From contig NZ_BMGA01000006.1 in NCBI RefSeq assembly GCF_014639535.1, forward strand, positions 213,343-277,342: a stretch of 64,000 nt of DNA, in the 5' to 3' direction. Within the stretch, counting starts at the first letter, position 1; each line of letters opens with the position of its first letter. The notes beneath the pieces were generated by a model. That model made no database searches. It saw only the letters and a list, made by a program, of their open reading frames with translations, and was not told the origin of the DNA. This DNA is from Flavobacterium palustre (GTDB lineage Bacteria > Bacteroidota > Bacteroidia > Flavobacteriales > Flavobacteriaceae). Made by a program: the position numbers and the translations under genes. Positions 40,611 through 49,509 of this stretch are shown here, one piece after another.

Positions 40611-41960
40611 TTATTCAAACTTTACCCAATCAACTTCAACTTGATTGTCGTTTTTTGATACAACAAATACATCTTGAACTCCTGAATCAAATTGTAATAA
40701 TGGTGATTTTACTTCAACCCATTCACTATTTTTAGGAACTGTTACCTCAGCAATGACGGCACCATCGATTCCTTTAGTACGAATTTGCAATACTCCTCCT
40801 TTTTCTGACATAGCTCTTACAGATACTGACTTTAATTTTTTCTTTCCAAAATCAATGCTATTGTACTGTATCCAAGCATCTGATTGATTGAAAGTTGTTT
40901 TCCAACCTTCAAAGGAATTCGAATTATCTAAAAAAGAAATGGAACTTCCTTTATCACTTATTTTTGAATACCTGTCGATTTGAATTGGATTTGTCGCTTT
41001 CGTAATTCCAACTCCTCTCAAAGTTGGAACGACTTTTTGAATGCTTCCATCCGGATTGAAATACAAATAATCGGCTCTAATGGATCTTAGTTTATCAAAT
41101 TCAGGAGATAAATCGTTATGATGATAAAACAAATACCATTGCTTTTTAAATTCAATAATCGAATGATGGTTTGTCCAGCAACCTGTAGGCGATTCATCCA
41201 TAATGACACCCGCAACTTTAAAAGGTCCTAATGGATTATCGCCGGTGGCATATTCCAATCGTTCAATTTTATTTTCAACGTGAGGATAAGTCAAATAATA
41301 AATTCCGTTTCTTTCAAATAGATACGGCCCTTCTTTTAGCCCTTTGGTTGGAAGATTTTCGATGGTTTTTACTTCTGATTCCAACTCAGTCATATTCTCT
41401 TTTAACTTGGCAACAAAAATATTTCCTCCAGACCAATACAAATAAGCTTGTCCATCTTTGTCAATAAAAACATTTGGATCAATTCCACTAATTCCTTTTA
41501 TCGGATTAGGTTCCGGAATATAGGATCCTTCAGGTTGATTAGCAATAGCAACACCTACCGTAAAGCCTCTTTTAGAATTAATGGTATCTTTTGGCGTACT
41601 TGGAAAATAGAAATAATACTTGCCATTTCTTTCAATACAATCCGGAGCCCACATACTATAACTATCAGGCTTAACCCAAGGCACTTTATTTTGTTGCACT
41701 ATCATCCCGTGGTCTGTCCAATCAGTTAAGTTAGCCGAAGAAAACACATGATAATCTTCCATACAAAACCAATCTTTGCGCCCTTTTCCTTCGGTAGCCA
41801 CTATATCATGCGAAGGAAAAACATAGACTCTGTCACCAAATACTCTTGCAGAAGGATCAGCGGTATATTGATCTTGAATAAGAGGGTTTTGAGCAAAAGA
41901 AATACTGCTAATCATAAAAATCAGCATCATTTCTATTCTAAAAATTGATTTAAAATTCAT
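40611..41960 (-). CDS. GH43 with C-terminal CBM6-like domain
   Basis: A 449-residue exported enzyme, signal peptide ending at ISFAQ (residue 24). The propeller (about 25-315) has base Asp35 in TADPSARV, Asp in GIDPNVFID and acid Glu in KEGPYLFER. The C-terminal part (about 325-449) ends VEVDWVKFE and has the CBM6-like GVLQIRTKGIDGAVIAEV pattern, but its first strand lacks the VEAETMAWS motif seen in the sister genes, so this module has diverged. It lies 21 bases after the GH97 gene. Confidence 0.87.
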   Translation of the reverse strand: MNFKSIFRIEMMLIFMISSISFAQNPLIQDQYTADPSARVFGDRVYVFPSHDIVATEGKGRKDWFCMEDYHVFSSANLTDWTDHGMIVQQNKVPWVKPDSYSMWAPDCIERNGKYYFYFPSTPKDTINSKRGFTVGVAIANQPEGSYIPEPNPIKGISGIDPNVFIDKDGQAYLYWSGGNIFVAKLKENMTELESEVKTIENLPTKGLKEGPYLFERNGIYYLTYPHVENKIERLEYATGDNPLGPFKVAGVIMDESPTGCWTNHHSIIEFKKQWYLFYHHNDLSPEFDKLRSIRADYLYFNPDGSIQKVVPTLRGVGITKATNPIQIDRYSKISDKGSSISFLDNSNSFEGWKTTFNQSDAWIQYNSIDFGKKKLKSVSVRAMSEKGGVLQIRTKGIDGAVIAEVTVPKNSEWVEVKSPLLQFDSGVQDVFVVSKNDNQVEVDWVKFE

Positions 41961-41981
41961 CTTACTTTGAGTATTTATTTC

Positions 41982-43928
41982 TTAATTGACCATTAACACA
42001 CCTCCATTACAAGGAATTGTGATTTCAACTAATTGACTTTTGTTCATTTTGATGCTACTTACTTTCCCGATTAATTGCTCATCATCTGTGTATTGCTTTA
42101 ATTCCGAACCTACTGAAATCATTGGTAATTTCATTTTAAGTTTCAATGTTTCTTTTTGAGCATTTACTCCAGCGATATACCATTTTGCTCCTTTTCGACG
42201 GGCAAGTACCACATATTTACCCGGATAACCATCTAAATAGCGAACCTCATCCCAGATTGTTGGTACTTCTTTCATAAAGTTAATTGCCCAATCAGGAGCG
42301 TCAGTTAAATTATTTGGCGCTAAAGCAAAATGTTGAACCCCACTTTGAAATAGTACGGCTGTTGCCAAAGCATAAACATCTGAAGTCATTCGTTTGGAAC
42401 CTTTGTTTGGCGTATTTTCACTATTGTAAAATTCATTTAAAGCGCTTCCTCCAAAATCCATACTTCCTACCACATTGCGAATAAAAGTATGAATCGAAGC
42501 ATTTTTGGCTTCATTATTACAACTTCCCTGACCAAAATATAGATTTTCACTCGCCAAAACAGCTTCACTTGCCGCATAATTTGGGTACATACGCTCCCAA
42601 CCTCTAGGTAAAGTACAACCGTGGAAAATAACCATAATGCCAAAATCATTGGCATCGGCCAGAATGTCTTCGTATAACTTCATGGTTACTTGTTTGTCTC
42701 CACCAAAAAAGTCAACTTTGATTCCTTTTACTCCAATGCTTTTCATCCAAGCCATTTCTTTACGACGAATAATGGTATTGTCCATGATTCCTCTGGGACC
42801 TTGTGGAGCATCATTCCAATAGCCATTGGAATTGTACCACAAATACAACCCAACTCCTTTACTCGCACCGTATTGAGCCAACTCAGTAATTTTATCTTTT
42901 CCTATTTGTGTGTCCCAGAGCGCATCAATTAAAACGGTTTCATATCCCATAGCAGCACTAAAATCAATGTATTGTTTTTGAACCGGGAAAGTGGTATTGC
43001 TGTCCATTTTCATAATCCAGCTCCAGGAACCCTTAGTATAATTGTACTTTTGAGAAGCTTCGTATTTTGGTTTAACCAAGTCAAACGGAATGGTTGTTTC
43101 TACTATTGGTGCCAATGTTTCGCCAATTGTGATGGTTCTCCAAGGTGTTTCTCCCATAAGCGGAATTCCGGGAACTGTTGTACCATTGCCATTATTTTCA
43201 CCTGCCATTGGAAAACCTATAGTATATAATCCCTTTTCTTGCCCCATCAATCTGCTTCCGCAGTAACCGCTGTCAACTCCTGTTTCGGAAATTAAAACCC
43301 ATCCGTTATTATTGACTTTAAAAAGACAAGGAAATGTGTATCCGTCACCATTTCCGTTTTTTCCCATTGGAGCATCCAAAGTATAGGACGTTTCATAACT
43401 AGGCATTGTTCTAGCAAAACCTACCATTGATTTACTCTGCGGACACAAGAAAGTAGTAGTTCCTTCTGGTAGTGAAAAACCAGAAGCTTCTTCTTGAACT
43501 ACACAAGATCGAGCTTCTTTTTGTGGATGTATTTTATACTTGAAACCTACATTATTATTACTAACCCTGAAAATTACATCAATAGCAGCTTTACCGTCTT
43601 TAGTAAAAGAAAATACCGCTTCATTGGCAACATAATGTACTTTGCTTTGCTTTATATTAGCCAACTCATAGGTTTCATCAATTTTGTTTTGAATCACATT
43701 GGCTCCTAAAAGTAATCCCGAAGTAAAATCACCAACATTGGTTTTCAAACCCAGAGGAGATTTTTCTAAAAACGCTTTTGCATTATAAGAAACACTATAC
43801 GTTGGCATCCCATTATTTACAGCAACTGACACCATAAGTTTTCCATCCGGACTTTCCACAACCGATTGCGCTTTTAAAGCAAAAAAACTCAATAGAAAAA
43901 AACATAAAACATACCCTGAATTTATCAT
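41982..43928 (-). CDS. GH97 retaining alpha-galactosidase/beta-L-arabinopyranosidase-type enzyme
   Basis: A 648-residue exported GH97 enzyme (signal peptide ending at LKAQ). An N-terminal beta-sandwich (about 20-285, VESPDGKLMVSVAV) precedes the TIM barrel (about 290-560) and a C-terminal beta domain. Asp406 in GIKVDFFGG sits where retaining GH97 enzymes have their nucleophile, whereas inverting SusB-type alpha-glucosidases have Gly there. The enzyme is therefore likely retaining; characterised retaining members are alpha-galactosidases and beta-L-arabinopyranosidases, either of which fits a xylan side-chain role. A 180-base gap upstream has a TAnnTTTG-like element at 43985-43992. Confidence 0.9.
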   Translation of the reverse strand: MINSGYVLCFFLLSFFALKAQSVVESPDGKLMVSVAVNNGMPTYSVSYNAKAFLEKSPLGLKTNVGDFTSGLLLGANVIQNKIDETYELANIKQSKVHYVANEAVFSFTKDGKAAIDVIFRVSNNNVGFKYKIHPQKEARSCVVQEEASGFSLPEGTTTFLCPQSKSMVGFARTMPSYETSYTLDAPMGKNGNGDGYTFPCLFKVNNNGWVLISETGVDSGYCGSRLMGQEKGLYTIGFPMAGENNGNGTTVPGIPLMGETPWRTITIGETLAPIVETTIPFDLVKPKYEASQKYNYTKGSWSWIMKMDSNTTFPVQKQYIDFSAAMGYETVLIDALWDTQIGKDKITELAQYGASKGVGLYLWYNSNGYWNDAPQGPRGIMDNTIIRRKEMAWMKSIGVKGIKVDFFGGDKQVTMKLYEDILADANDFGIMVIFHGCTLPRGWERMYPNYAASEAVLASENLYFGQGSCNNEAKNASIHTFIRNVVGSMDFGGSALNEFYNSENTPNKGSKRMTSDVYALATAVLFQSGVQHFALAPNNLTDAPDWAINFMKEVPTIWDEVRYLDGYPGKYVVLARRKGAKWYIAGVNAQKETLKLKMKLPMISVGSELKQYTDDEQLIGKVSSIKMNKSQLVEITIPCNGGVLMVN

Positions 43929-43984
43929 AAATTAATTATTTATTAACGTATTTTTTTTATTTCAAATATTTATATCTTAAAAAA

Positions 43985-43992
43985 CAAATATA
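43985..43992 (-). promoter_or_regulatory. Weak -7-like element before GH97
   Basis: TATATTTG on the minus strand matches the Bacteroidota TAnnTTTG -7 consensus, 57 bases before the GH97 start, in the 180-base gap. No TTG stands at the usual distance, so this is only a weak candidate for an internal promoter. Confidence 0.25.
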
Positions 43993-44108
43993 AATATAAT
44001 AGACTCTGTTTTATTTGATAGGTTTAATTAAGAAATACTAATTTAAAAATAAAAACAACAACAGATTAAAATTCAACAACATAGAATGAAATAAATTTTC
44101 ATAAATAG

Positions 44109-45467
44109 TTATTTAGAAAACATCCAATAATCAAAAAACATAATTTTGCTGGAAGCTTTTCCTTTATAAACAAAATAGACATCGTGTATTCCTGTCACTT
44201 TTTTGACCTCCGTTTTCACTATTGCCCAACGATCATTTCCACCAGTCATTGGGACTTTTATCGTTCCTATCAATTCTCCGTCTATACTATCTAATCGTAT
44301 TTCCATAGACACATTTCCATTATGAGTGGTACCTAAACGCGCCATAAATTTGGACGCCCCATCTTTACGGAAATCGACCTCTTTCACTTTTGTAAAAGCA
44401 TCATTTTTCATCGCTGTGATAAAAACACCAACTTGTTCGTTTTGCATTGATTTCACCTCTTTTGACCAAGCCATAGTTTCCGCTTCATTTTTAGTATAAG
44501 GATTAACAGTTGCGAGACTTTTTTTAATTCCTTCGGTCATATACAACTGTTTGACTGTACCATCTGGATTAAATAGCAACTCCTCAACAGCTACTGAACG
44601 AGTAAATCCTCCTCCTCCGGGCAAAGCTCCATTGTGATAGAAGAAATAAGACTTCCCTTTAAAATCAACAACTCCGGGATGGTTTGTAAAACTTCCGCCC
44701 TGAGTAGGCATTACAACTCCTTGATATTTCCATGGCCCCAAAGGCGTTTTACTTGTTGAATATCCAATATGTTCGGAAATAGGGCCTGCTGCAAAAAACA
44801 AATAATACAATTCGTTTCTCTTATACAACCACGGTCCTTCTTCATAAGTGGTAGGTCTTCGAGCATCTTCTTTTCCTTCGCGTTTTCCAAAAGATTCAAT
44901 TGTATTAGGAAATGTTTGTATTTCTCCATCATAAGAAATCATATCTTCATTTAATTTCACATAATTACACACCGGATTTCCCCATAAAAGATAGGCTTGT
45001 CCATCGTCATCTATAAAAACAGTTGGATCTATATCAGCATTACTGTTTTGAATTAGTGGTTTTCCTAACGGATCTGTAAAAGGACCATAAGGACTATTGG
45101 CAACCGCTACTCCAATACCATTTTTACCCTGATTATCCGTTATTGGAGCATACAAATAAAACTTACCTCCCCGCTCAATACATTGAATAGCCCAGGCATT
45201 CATTTTAGCCCAGCTAAAATTTTTATAGGATAGTACCGAACCATGATCTGTCCAGTTGACCATATCTTCGGTGGTGTATAATTTCCAATCGTTCATGGTA
45301 AACCAAGTCGATTCATCTTCATCATGAGAGGTATATAAATACACTTTGCCATTATATACCATTGGTGCCGGATCGGCTGTGTAATTGGTTTGGACGATAG
45401 GATTTTGCGCCATTCCCAATATTGGAATTACCAATAAAAATAAAAGGCTAGTTTTTTTTAAATTCAT
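44109..45467 (-). CDS. GH43 with C-terminal CBM6
   Basis: A 452-residue exported enzyme with a signal peptide ending at LGMAQ (residue 21). The propeller has base Asp32 (ADPAPMV), Asp in [10 protein letters not shown] and acid Glu in [11 protein letters not shown]. The CBM6 starts at [11 protein letters not shown] (about 330) and ends FFDYWMFSK. It is a close paralogue of the gene at 45515, which lies 47 bases upstream. It probably removes arabinofuranose or xylose substituents in the periplasm. Confidence 0.89.
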   Translation of the reverse strand: MNLKKTSLLFLLVIPILGMAQNPIVQTNYTADPAPMVYNGKVYLYTSHDEDESTWFTMNDWKLYTTEDMVNWTDHGSVLSYKNFSWAKMNAWAIQCIERGGKFYLYAPITDNQGKNGIGVAVANSPYGPFTDPLGKPLIQNSNADIDPTVFIDDDGQAYLLWGNPVCNYVKLNEDMISYDGEIQTFPNTIESFGKREGKEDARRPTTYEEGPWLYKRNELYYLFFAAGPISEHIGYSTSKTPLGPWKYQGVVMPTQGGSFTNHPGVVDFKGKSYFFYHNGALPGGGGFTRSVAVEELLFNPDGTVKQLYMTEGIKKSLATVNPYTKNEAETMAWSKEVKSMQNEQVGVFITAMKNDAFTKVKEVDFRKDGASKFMARLGTTHNGNVSMEIRLDSIDGELIGTIKVPMTGGNDRWAIVKTEVKKVTGIHDVYFVYKGKASSKIMFFDYWMFSK

Positions 45468-45514
45468 ATTAATTTGTATTTTTTAATTGAAAATTTACTG
45501 ATTATCCGACACGA

Positions 45515-46855
45515 TTATTGAAACATCCACCAATCTAAATTAAACAACGATGCTCCATCTCCTTTGAATACAAAAACCACATTATGTACTCCTGTTACTT
45601 TCTTAACTTTAGTTTTAAACTCTTTCCAACTGTTTAAATCACCTGTGCTTTTGATATCGCAAACACCCAGAAGTTCCCCTTCTTTAGTATCTAAATGGAT
45701 TTCTATTTTCCCTCCGGTCAAAGAAGCTGCACTTACTTGAAAACTTTTTGGTGCTTTATTAAAATCAACAGCCTGTACTTCTATGTAATCGTTGTTGTCT
45801 ATTTGATTTACAAAGACTCCTGTTTTATCATTTTTATCTGACTTCACTCCTTCACTCCAAGCCATTGTTTCAGCTTCAACCCGTTTAAAAGGATTGATTG
45901 TACCAACGGCTTTCGGACCATCTACTGACCAATAAGAAAGCGTTTGAATAGTACCATCCGGATTATATATAATTTCGTCCATATCAACAGAACGTCTTTC
46001 ATAAAAAGTGGAAGTTTCTCTTTTTAAAAGATCATAACTATGACCAAAAACATACGATTTTCCTTTGTAATCAATAATACCTGGGTGATTTCCTCTGGTT
46101 TTTTCACTGGCTTCCACCACCATGCCTTTATATTCCCAAGGACCTGTGGGGGAATTACTCATTGCATATCCTATACCCTCCGGACAGCAAGTTGAAGCAT
46201 AAGATAAATAATAATGTCCTGCGCGTTTATACACCCACGGCCCTTCTTGATAATTTTTAGGTTTAGTAGGTTCTTTTACAACTTCACCTGAAGTAGAAAT
46301 CATATCCTCATTTAGTTTCACATAATACAAACTTGGATTTCCCCAATACAAATAAGCCTGACCATCATCATCTATAAAAGGAGTTGGATCTATATCGTCC
46401 CAAATGTTATGATCTGAATAGACTAGTCTTTTACCCAATGGATCTTTGAATGGGCCATAAGGACTATCCGAAACTAATACACCTATTCCTTGTCCGTGCA
46501 TGGGAGCATAAAGGTAAAATTTACCGTTTCTTTCGATGCATTGAATCGCCCAGGCACCATTATCAGGTTTTACCCAACTAAAATCTTTTAGAGAGGCTAC
46601 AACACCGTGTTCAGTCCAATTCACCATATCGGTTGAAGTGTATAGCAACCAATCCTTCATTTTGAATCCCTTTGCATCATCCTCATCATGTGAAGTATAT
46701 AAAAACACGGTGTCATTGTGTACCATTGGTGCAGGATCAGCAGTATATTTAGTTTGGATAATTGGCTTTTGTTTGATACTGCTTTGAGCCATTCCATTAA
46801 AAGCAGTCATTGTAAATAAGCAAATCGCTACAATACTATTTATTTTTGTATTCAT
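45515..46855 (-). CDS. GH43 with C-terminal CBM6
   Basis: A 446-residue exported enzyme, signal peptide ending at NGMAQ. The propeller has base Asp40 (ADPAPMV), Asp in DIDPTPFID and acid Glu in YQEGPWVYKRA; the STCCPEGIGY segment contains a vicinal Cys pair not seen in the sister genes. The CBM6 begins [11 protein letters not shown] (about 325) and ends FNLDWWMFQ. The start codon is 3 bases after the stop of the GH31 gene, so the two genes are translationally coupled. Confidence 0.89.
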   Translation of the reverse strand: MNTKINSIVAICLFTMTAFNGMAQSSIKQKPIIQTKYTADPAPMVHNDTVFLYTSHDEDDAKGFKMKDWLLYTSTDMVNWTEHGVVASLKDFSWVKPDNGAWAIQCIERNGKFYLYAPMHGQGIGVLVSDSPYGPFKDPLGKRLVYSDHNIWDDIDPTPFIDDDGQAYLYWGNPSLYYVKLNEDMISTSGEVVKEPTKPKNYQEGPWVYKRAGHYYLSYASTCCPEGIGYAMSNSPTGPWEYKGMVVEASEKTRGNHPGIIDYKGKSYVFGHSYDLLKRETSTFYERRSVDMDEIIYNPDGTIQTLSYWSVDGPKAVGTINPFKRVEAETMAWSEGVKSDKNDKTGVFVNQIDNNDYIEVQAVDFNKAPKSFQVSAASLTGGKIEIHLDTKEGELLGVCDIKSTGDLNSWKEFKTKVKKVTGVHNVVFVFKGDGASLFNLDWWMFQ

Positions 46856-46858
46856 TTT

Positions 46859-49465
46859 TTATAATTTAATTGAAATTTTATTTCCTTTATAATCAACATA
46901 TTTTTCAGTCGTTGTGTTTGGTAGCTTTAGGTTTGAAGAAACTTTTACAACTTTAAATTTTCTTTCTTTTATCATCCCGGAAAAAGAGCCTTTTTGCTCA
47001 CTGATACTTAAGGTTTTCTTCAAATCATTCCATTTAAAGGTAATTGTCGCAAACTTCCCTTTTTCATAATTGTAATTATCCCCTTCATCTTCATAAAGTG
47101 TAAATTCTCCATCAGCTCCTTCATAAATTCTAATTTCAAGAGTATCCCATTTCTTCTCATTGGTCGATTGCATTATTGATCCAAAAGGAATTATAGCACC
47201 CGCTTTTACAAATAATGGAATTCTGTTTAAAGGCACATTTACTTTAACTTCCTGACCTCCATCAAAGCTTTTTTCAGACCAGAAATCAAACCATTTGGTC
47301 CCTTTTGGCAAATACACTTTCCAATCAGCAACTCCTGATTCAATAACCGGAGCAACTAAAAACGATTTGCCGAACAGATATTCATAAGGCTGATTCACTG
47401 CTTTTTCATCATTTTGAAAATCCATTACCAGCGGTCTCATAAAAGTGGAACCCGTTTTAATTTTAGAGGCTTCAGAATAGATGTACGGCATCAATTGGTA
47501 ACGAAAATTCAACATTTCTCTCATATTGCCTTCCACTTTCTGACCATATTTCCAAGGTTCGGTTTCAGTTTGATAGCCGTGTAATCTAAATATGGTACTA
47601 AATGCTCCCCATTGAAACCATCTGGTTAGCAACTCTTGAAATTTTTCATCCTTGTATTGTCCTCCGCCTGGACGGAAAAAACCACCAATATCAGTTGTCC
47701 AATACGGCATTCCTGTTAAAGTAAAATTCATTCCGGAAACAATTTGTCTTTTAAAACCATCCCAGGTTCCACCAATATCTCCAGACCAATTGATGGTTCC
47801 AAAACGTTGTTGACCGGCAAATGCAGAACGTGTTAATATCGTTACGCGTTTTTCAGGATTTGTTTTTCGCTGTCCTTCATAAACCGATTTACTCACAAAT
47901 AATGGATACGTAAGTCGGAAAAAATCGCCAGGACCTTGATGTGTTGTAGTACCAACCAAAGCATCATTTTCCGGCTCTGTTGCATCCATCCACCAACCAT
48001 CAACACCATTTGAAAATAAATTTTGGTTTAATGTATTCCAATAAGCTTTTCCCGTTTCAGGGTTAAAATAATCCAGCCATTTGGTGTTGGGAATGTACAT
48101 TCCGTTTTCAACATATTTTTTACCAATGGTAGAATTTTTATCCGGATTAGACCAAACAGAAACTACAAAATGAGATTTCAAATCGTGTAGTTCTTTGATA
48201 AAACCGGAGGGATTTGGGTAGTTTTTTTCATCGAATTGCGGTACACCCCAACCATTACTTCCCCAATATTGCCAATCCTGTACAATTACATCTAATGGCA
48301 ATTTCCTTTCACGAAATTCTTTAACTGTATTAATTAAATGTTCGCTGGACGTATAACGTTCACGACATTGCCAAAAACCATAAGCCCATAAAGGTAACAT
48401 TGGTGCTTGTCCTGAAACACTTCGATACGATTTTATTACTTCATCTGTATCTTTTCCTTTGAAAACCACATAATCTAAAGCTTTAGCATTTACTGAACGA
48501 AAAGTGGTTGAATTATCCGTTTTTCTAAAAGACAACTTTGGCTTATTTGTAGCATTACAAACGATTTGTACCGAGTGTTCTCCTACTTTCAAATTCACTA
48601 ACTCACTAACTGCCGGTGGCAACCATAAATTAGATTGATCGATAATGGTTTTATCATCAATAACAACCAAATGACGGCTGTCCATATCGCCTAAATCCAA
48701 CATAATGGAATATTGTCCTTCTTTATCTACATTAAATTTCCCCATATATAATGCTTGTCTTTGCGATATTTTTTGAGTTCCTGCTGTTGTGGTTACCTCA
48801 ACTTCCTTATTGTTATCCGATGATTTTTCACTTTTGGTAAGTGTAATCAAATTATCATTTGGATTAAACTCGGTAAGTCCGTATTGATGCCAAAGAATTC
48901 CATATCCTTTATTGGAGTATAAAAAAGGAACTGCAATTTGTGTATTAACCTGAGTTAATTTTTGGCTGATGTCCTTTAGATTATAATGTCCATCCTGAAA
49001 TTGTCCCAAACCAAAAAGATATTCATTTTCAGGAGAATTAAAACTCTGCTCGACTATATAACACGGATTTCCATTTACATTGCTTGCAGCCATTTTTCTG
49101 CTCTCTGCTTTTTCGCTTAAAAAAACATTCCCTTTACCATCTTTAAAGTTCAATGCTTTGGTTTTTTTATTGTACAAAACCGTTATAGAAGCTGTTTTCA
49201 ACTGAATTTCATCGTTAGTTTCAGTAACTTTAAAAGCAGGCACTGGCAATTTATTAACTAAAATTAATTCTTCATCCTGCTTTATATTTTCTCCATTTAT
49301 TTGAATTCTAATCGAATTGTTTGTCAACGGAATTATATTCAATATTCCTTCACTTAAAGGTATCGAAATACGATCTTTATATAAAGTATAACCCGTATTG
49401 ATGCTCTTAAAACTGAATAGCAGCATTAAAAAAATGGGAGCAAAAAATTTTGATTTAAAAAACAT
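46859..49465 (-). CDS. GH31 alpha-xylosidase-like enzyme with PA14-like insert
   Basis: An 868-residue exported GH31 enzyme. An N-terminal beta-sandwich (about 30-220) is interrupted before the barrel by a PA14-like insert (about 225-325: MGKFNVDKEGQYSIMLDLG through VNLKVGEHSVQIVC). The catalytic barrel follows, with nucleophile Asp494 in WWMDATEPE and acid/base Asp563 in WSGDIGGTW, then C-terminal beta domains. GH31 with a PA14 insert is the architecture of known alpha-xylosidases of the Xyl31A type. In this locus it could remove alpha-xylosyl caps, but alpha-glucosidase activity cannot be excluded. The downstream GH43 gene follows by 3 bases. Confidence 0.87.
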   Translation of the reverse strand: MFFKSKFFAPIFLMLLFSFKSINTGYTLYKDRISIPLSEGILNIIPLTNNSIRIQINGENIKQDEELILVNKLPVPAFKVTETNDEIQLKTASITVLYNKKTKALNFKDGKGNVFLSEKAESRKMAASNVNGNPCYIVEQSFNSPENEYLFGLGQFQDGHYNLKDISQKLTQVNTQIAVPFLYSNKGYGILWHQYGLTEFNPNDNLITLTKSEKSSDNNKEVEVTTTAGTQKISQRQALYMGKFNVDKEGQYSIMLDLGDMDSRHLVVIDDKTIIDQSNLWLPPAVSELVNLKVGEHSVQIVCNATNKPKLSFRKTDNSTTFRSVNAKALDYVVFKGKDTDEVIKSYRSVSGQAPMLPLWAYGFWQCRERYTSSEHLINTVKEFRERKLPLDVIVQDWQYWGSNGWGVPQFDEKNYPNPSGFIKELHDLKSHFVVSVWSNPDKNSTIGKKYVENGMYIPNTKWLDYFNPETGKAYWNTLNQNLFSNGVDGWWMDATEPENDALVGTTTHQGPGDFFRLTYPLFVSKSVYEGQRKTNPEKRVTILTRSAFAGQQRFGTINWSGDIGGTWDGFKRQIVSGMNFTLTGMPYWTTDIGGFFRPGGGQYKDEKFQELLTRWFQWGAFSTIFRLHGYQTETEPWKYGQKVEGNMREMLNFRYQLMPYIYSEASKIKTGSTFMRPLVMDFQNDEKAVNQPYEYLFGKSFLVAPVIESGVADWKVYLPKGTKWFDFWSEKSFDGGQEVKVNVPLNRIPLFVKAGAIIPFGSIMQSTNEKKWDTLEIRIYEGADGEFTLYEDEGDNYNYEKGKFATITFKWNDLKKTLSISEQKGSFSGMIKERKFKVVKVSSNLKLPNTTTEKYVDYKGNKISIKL

Positions 49466-49509
49466 AATGATACTATTTTAGTATTTAGGCGTAATGATTT
49501 TCCCTTGTA

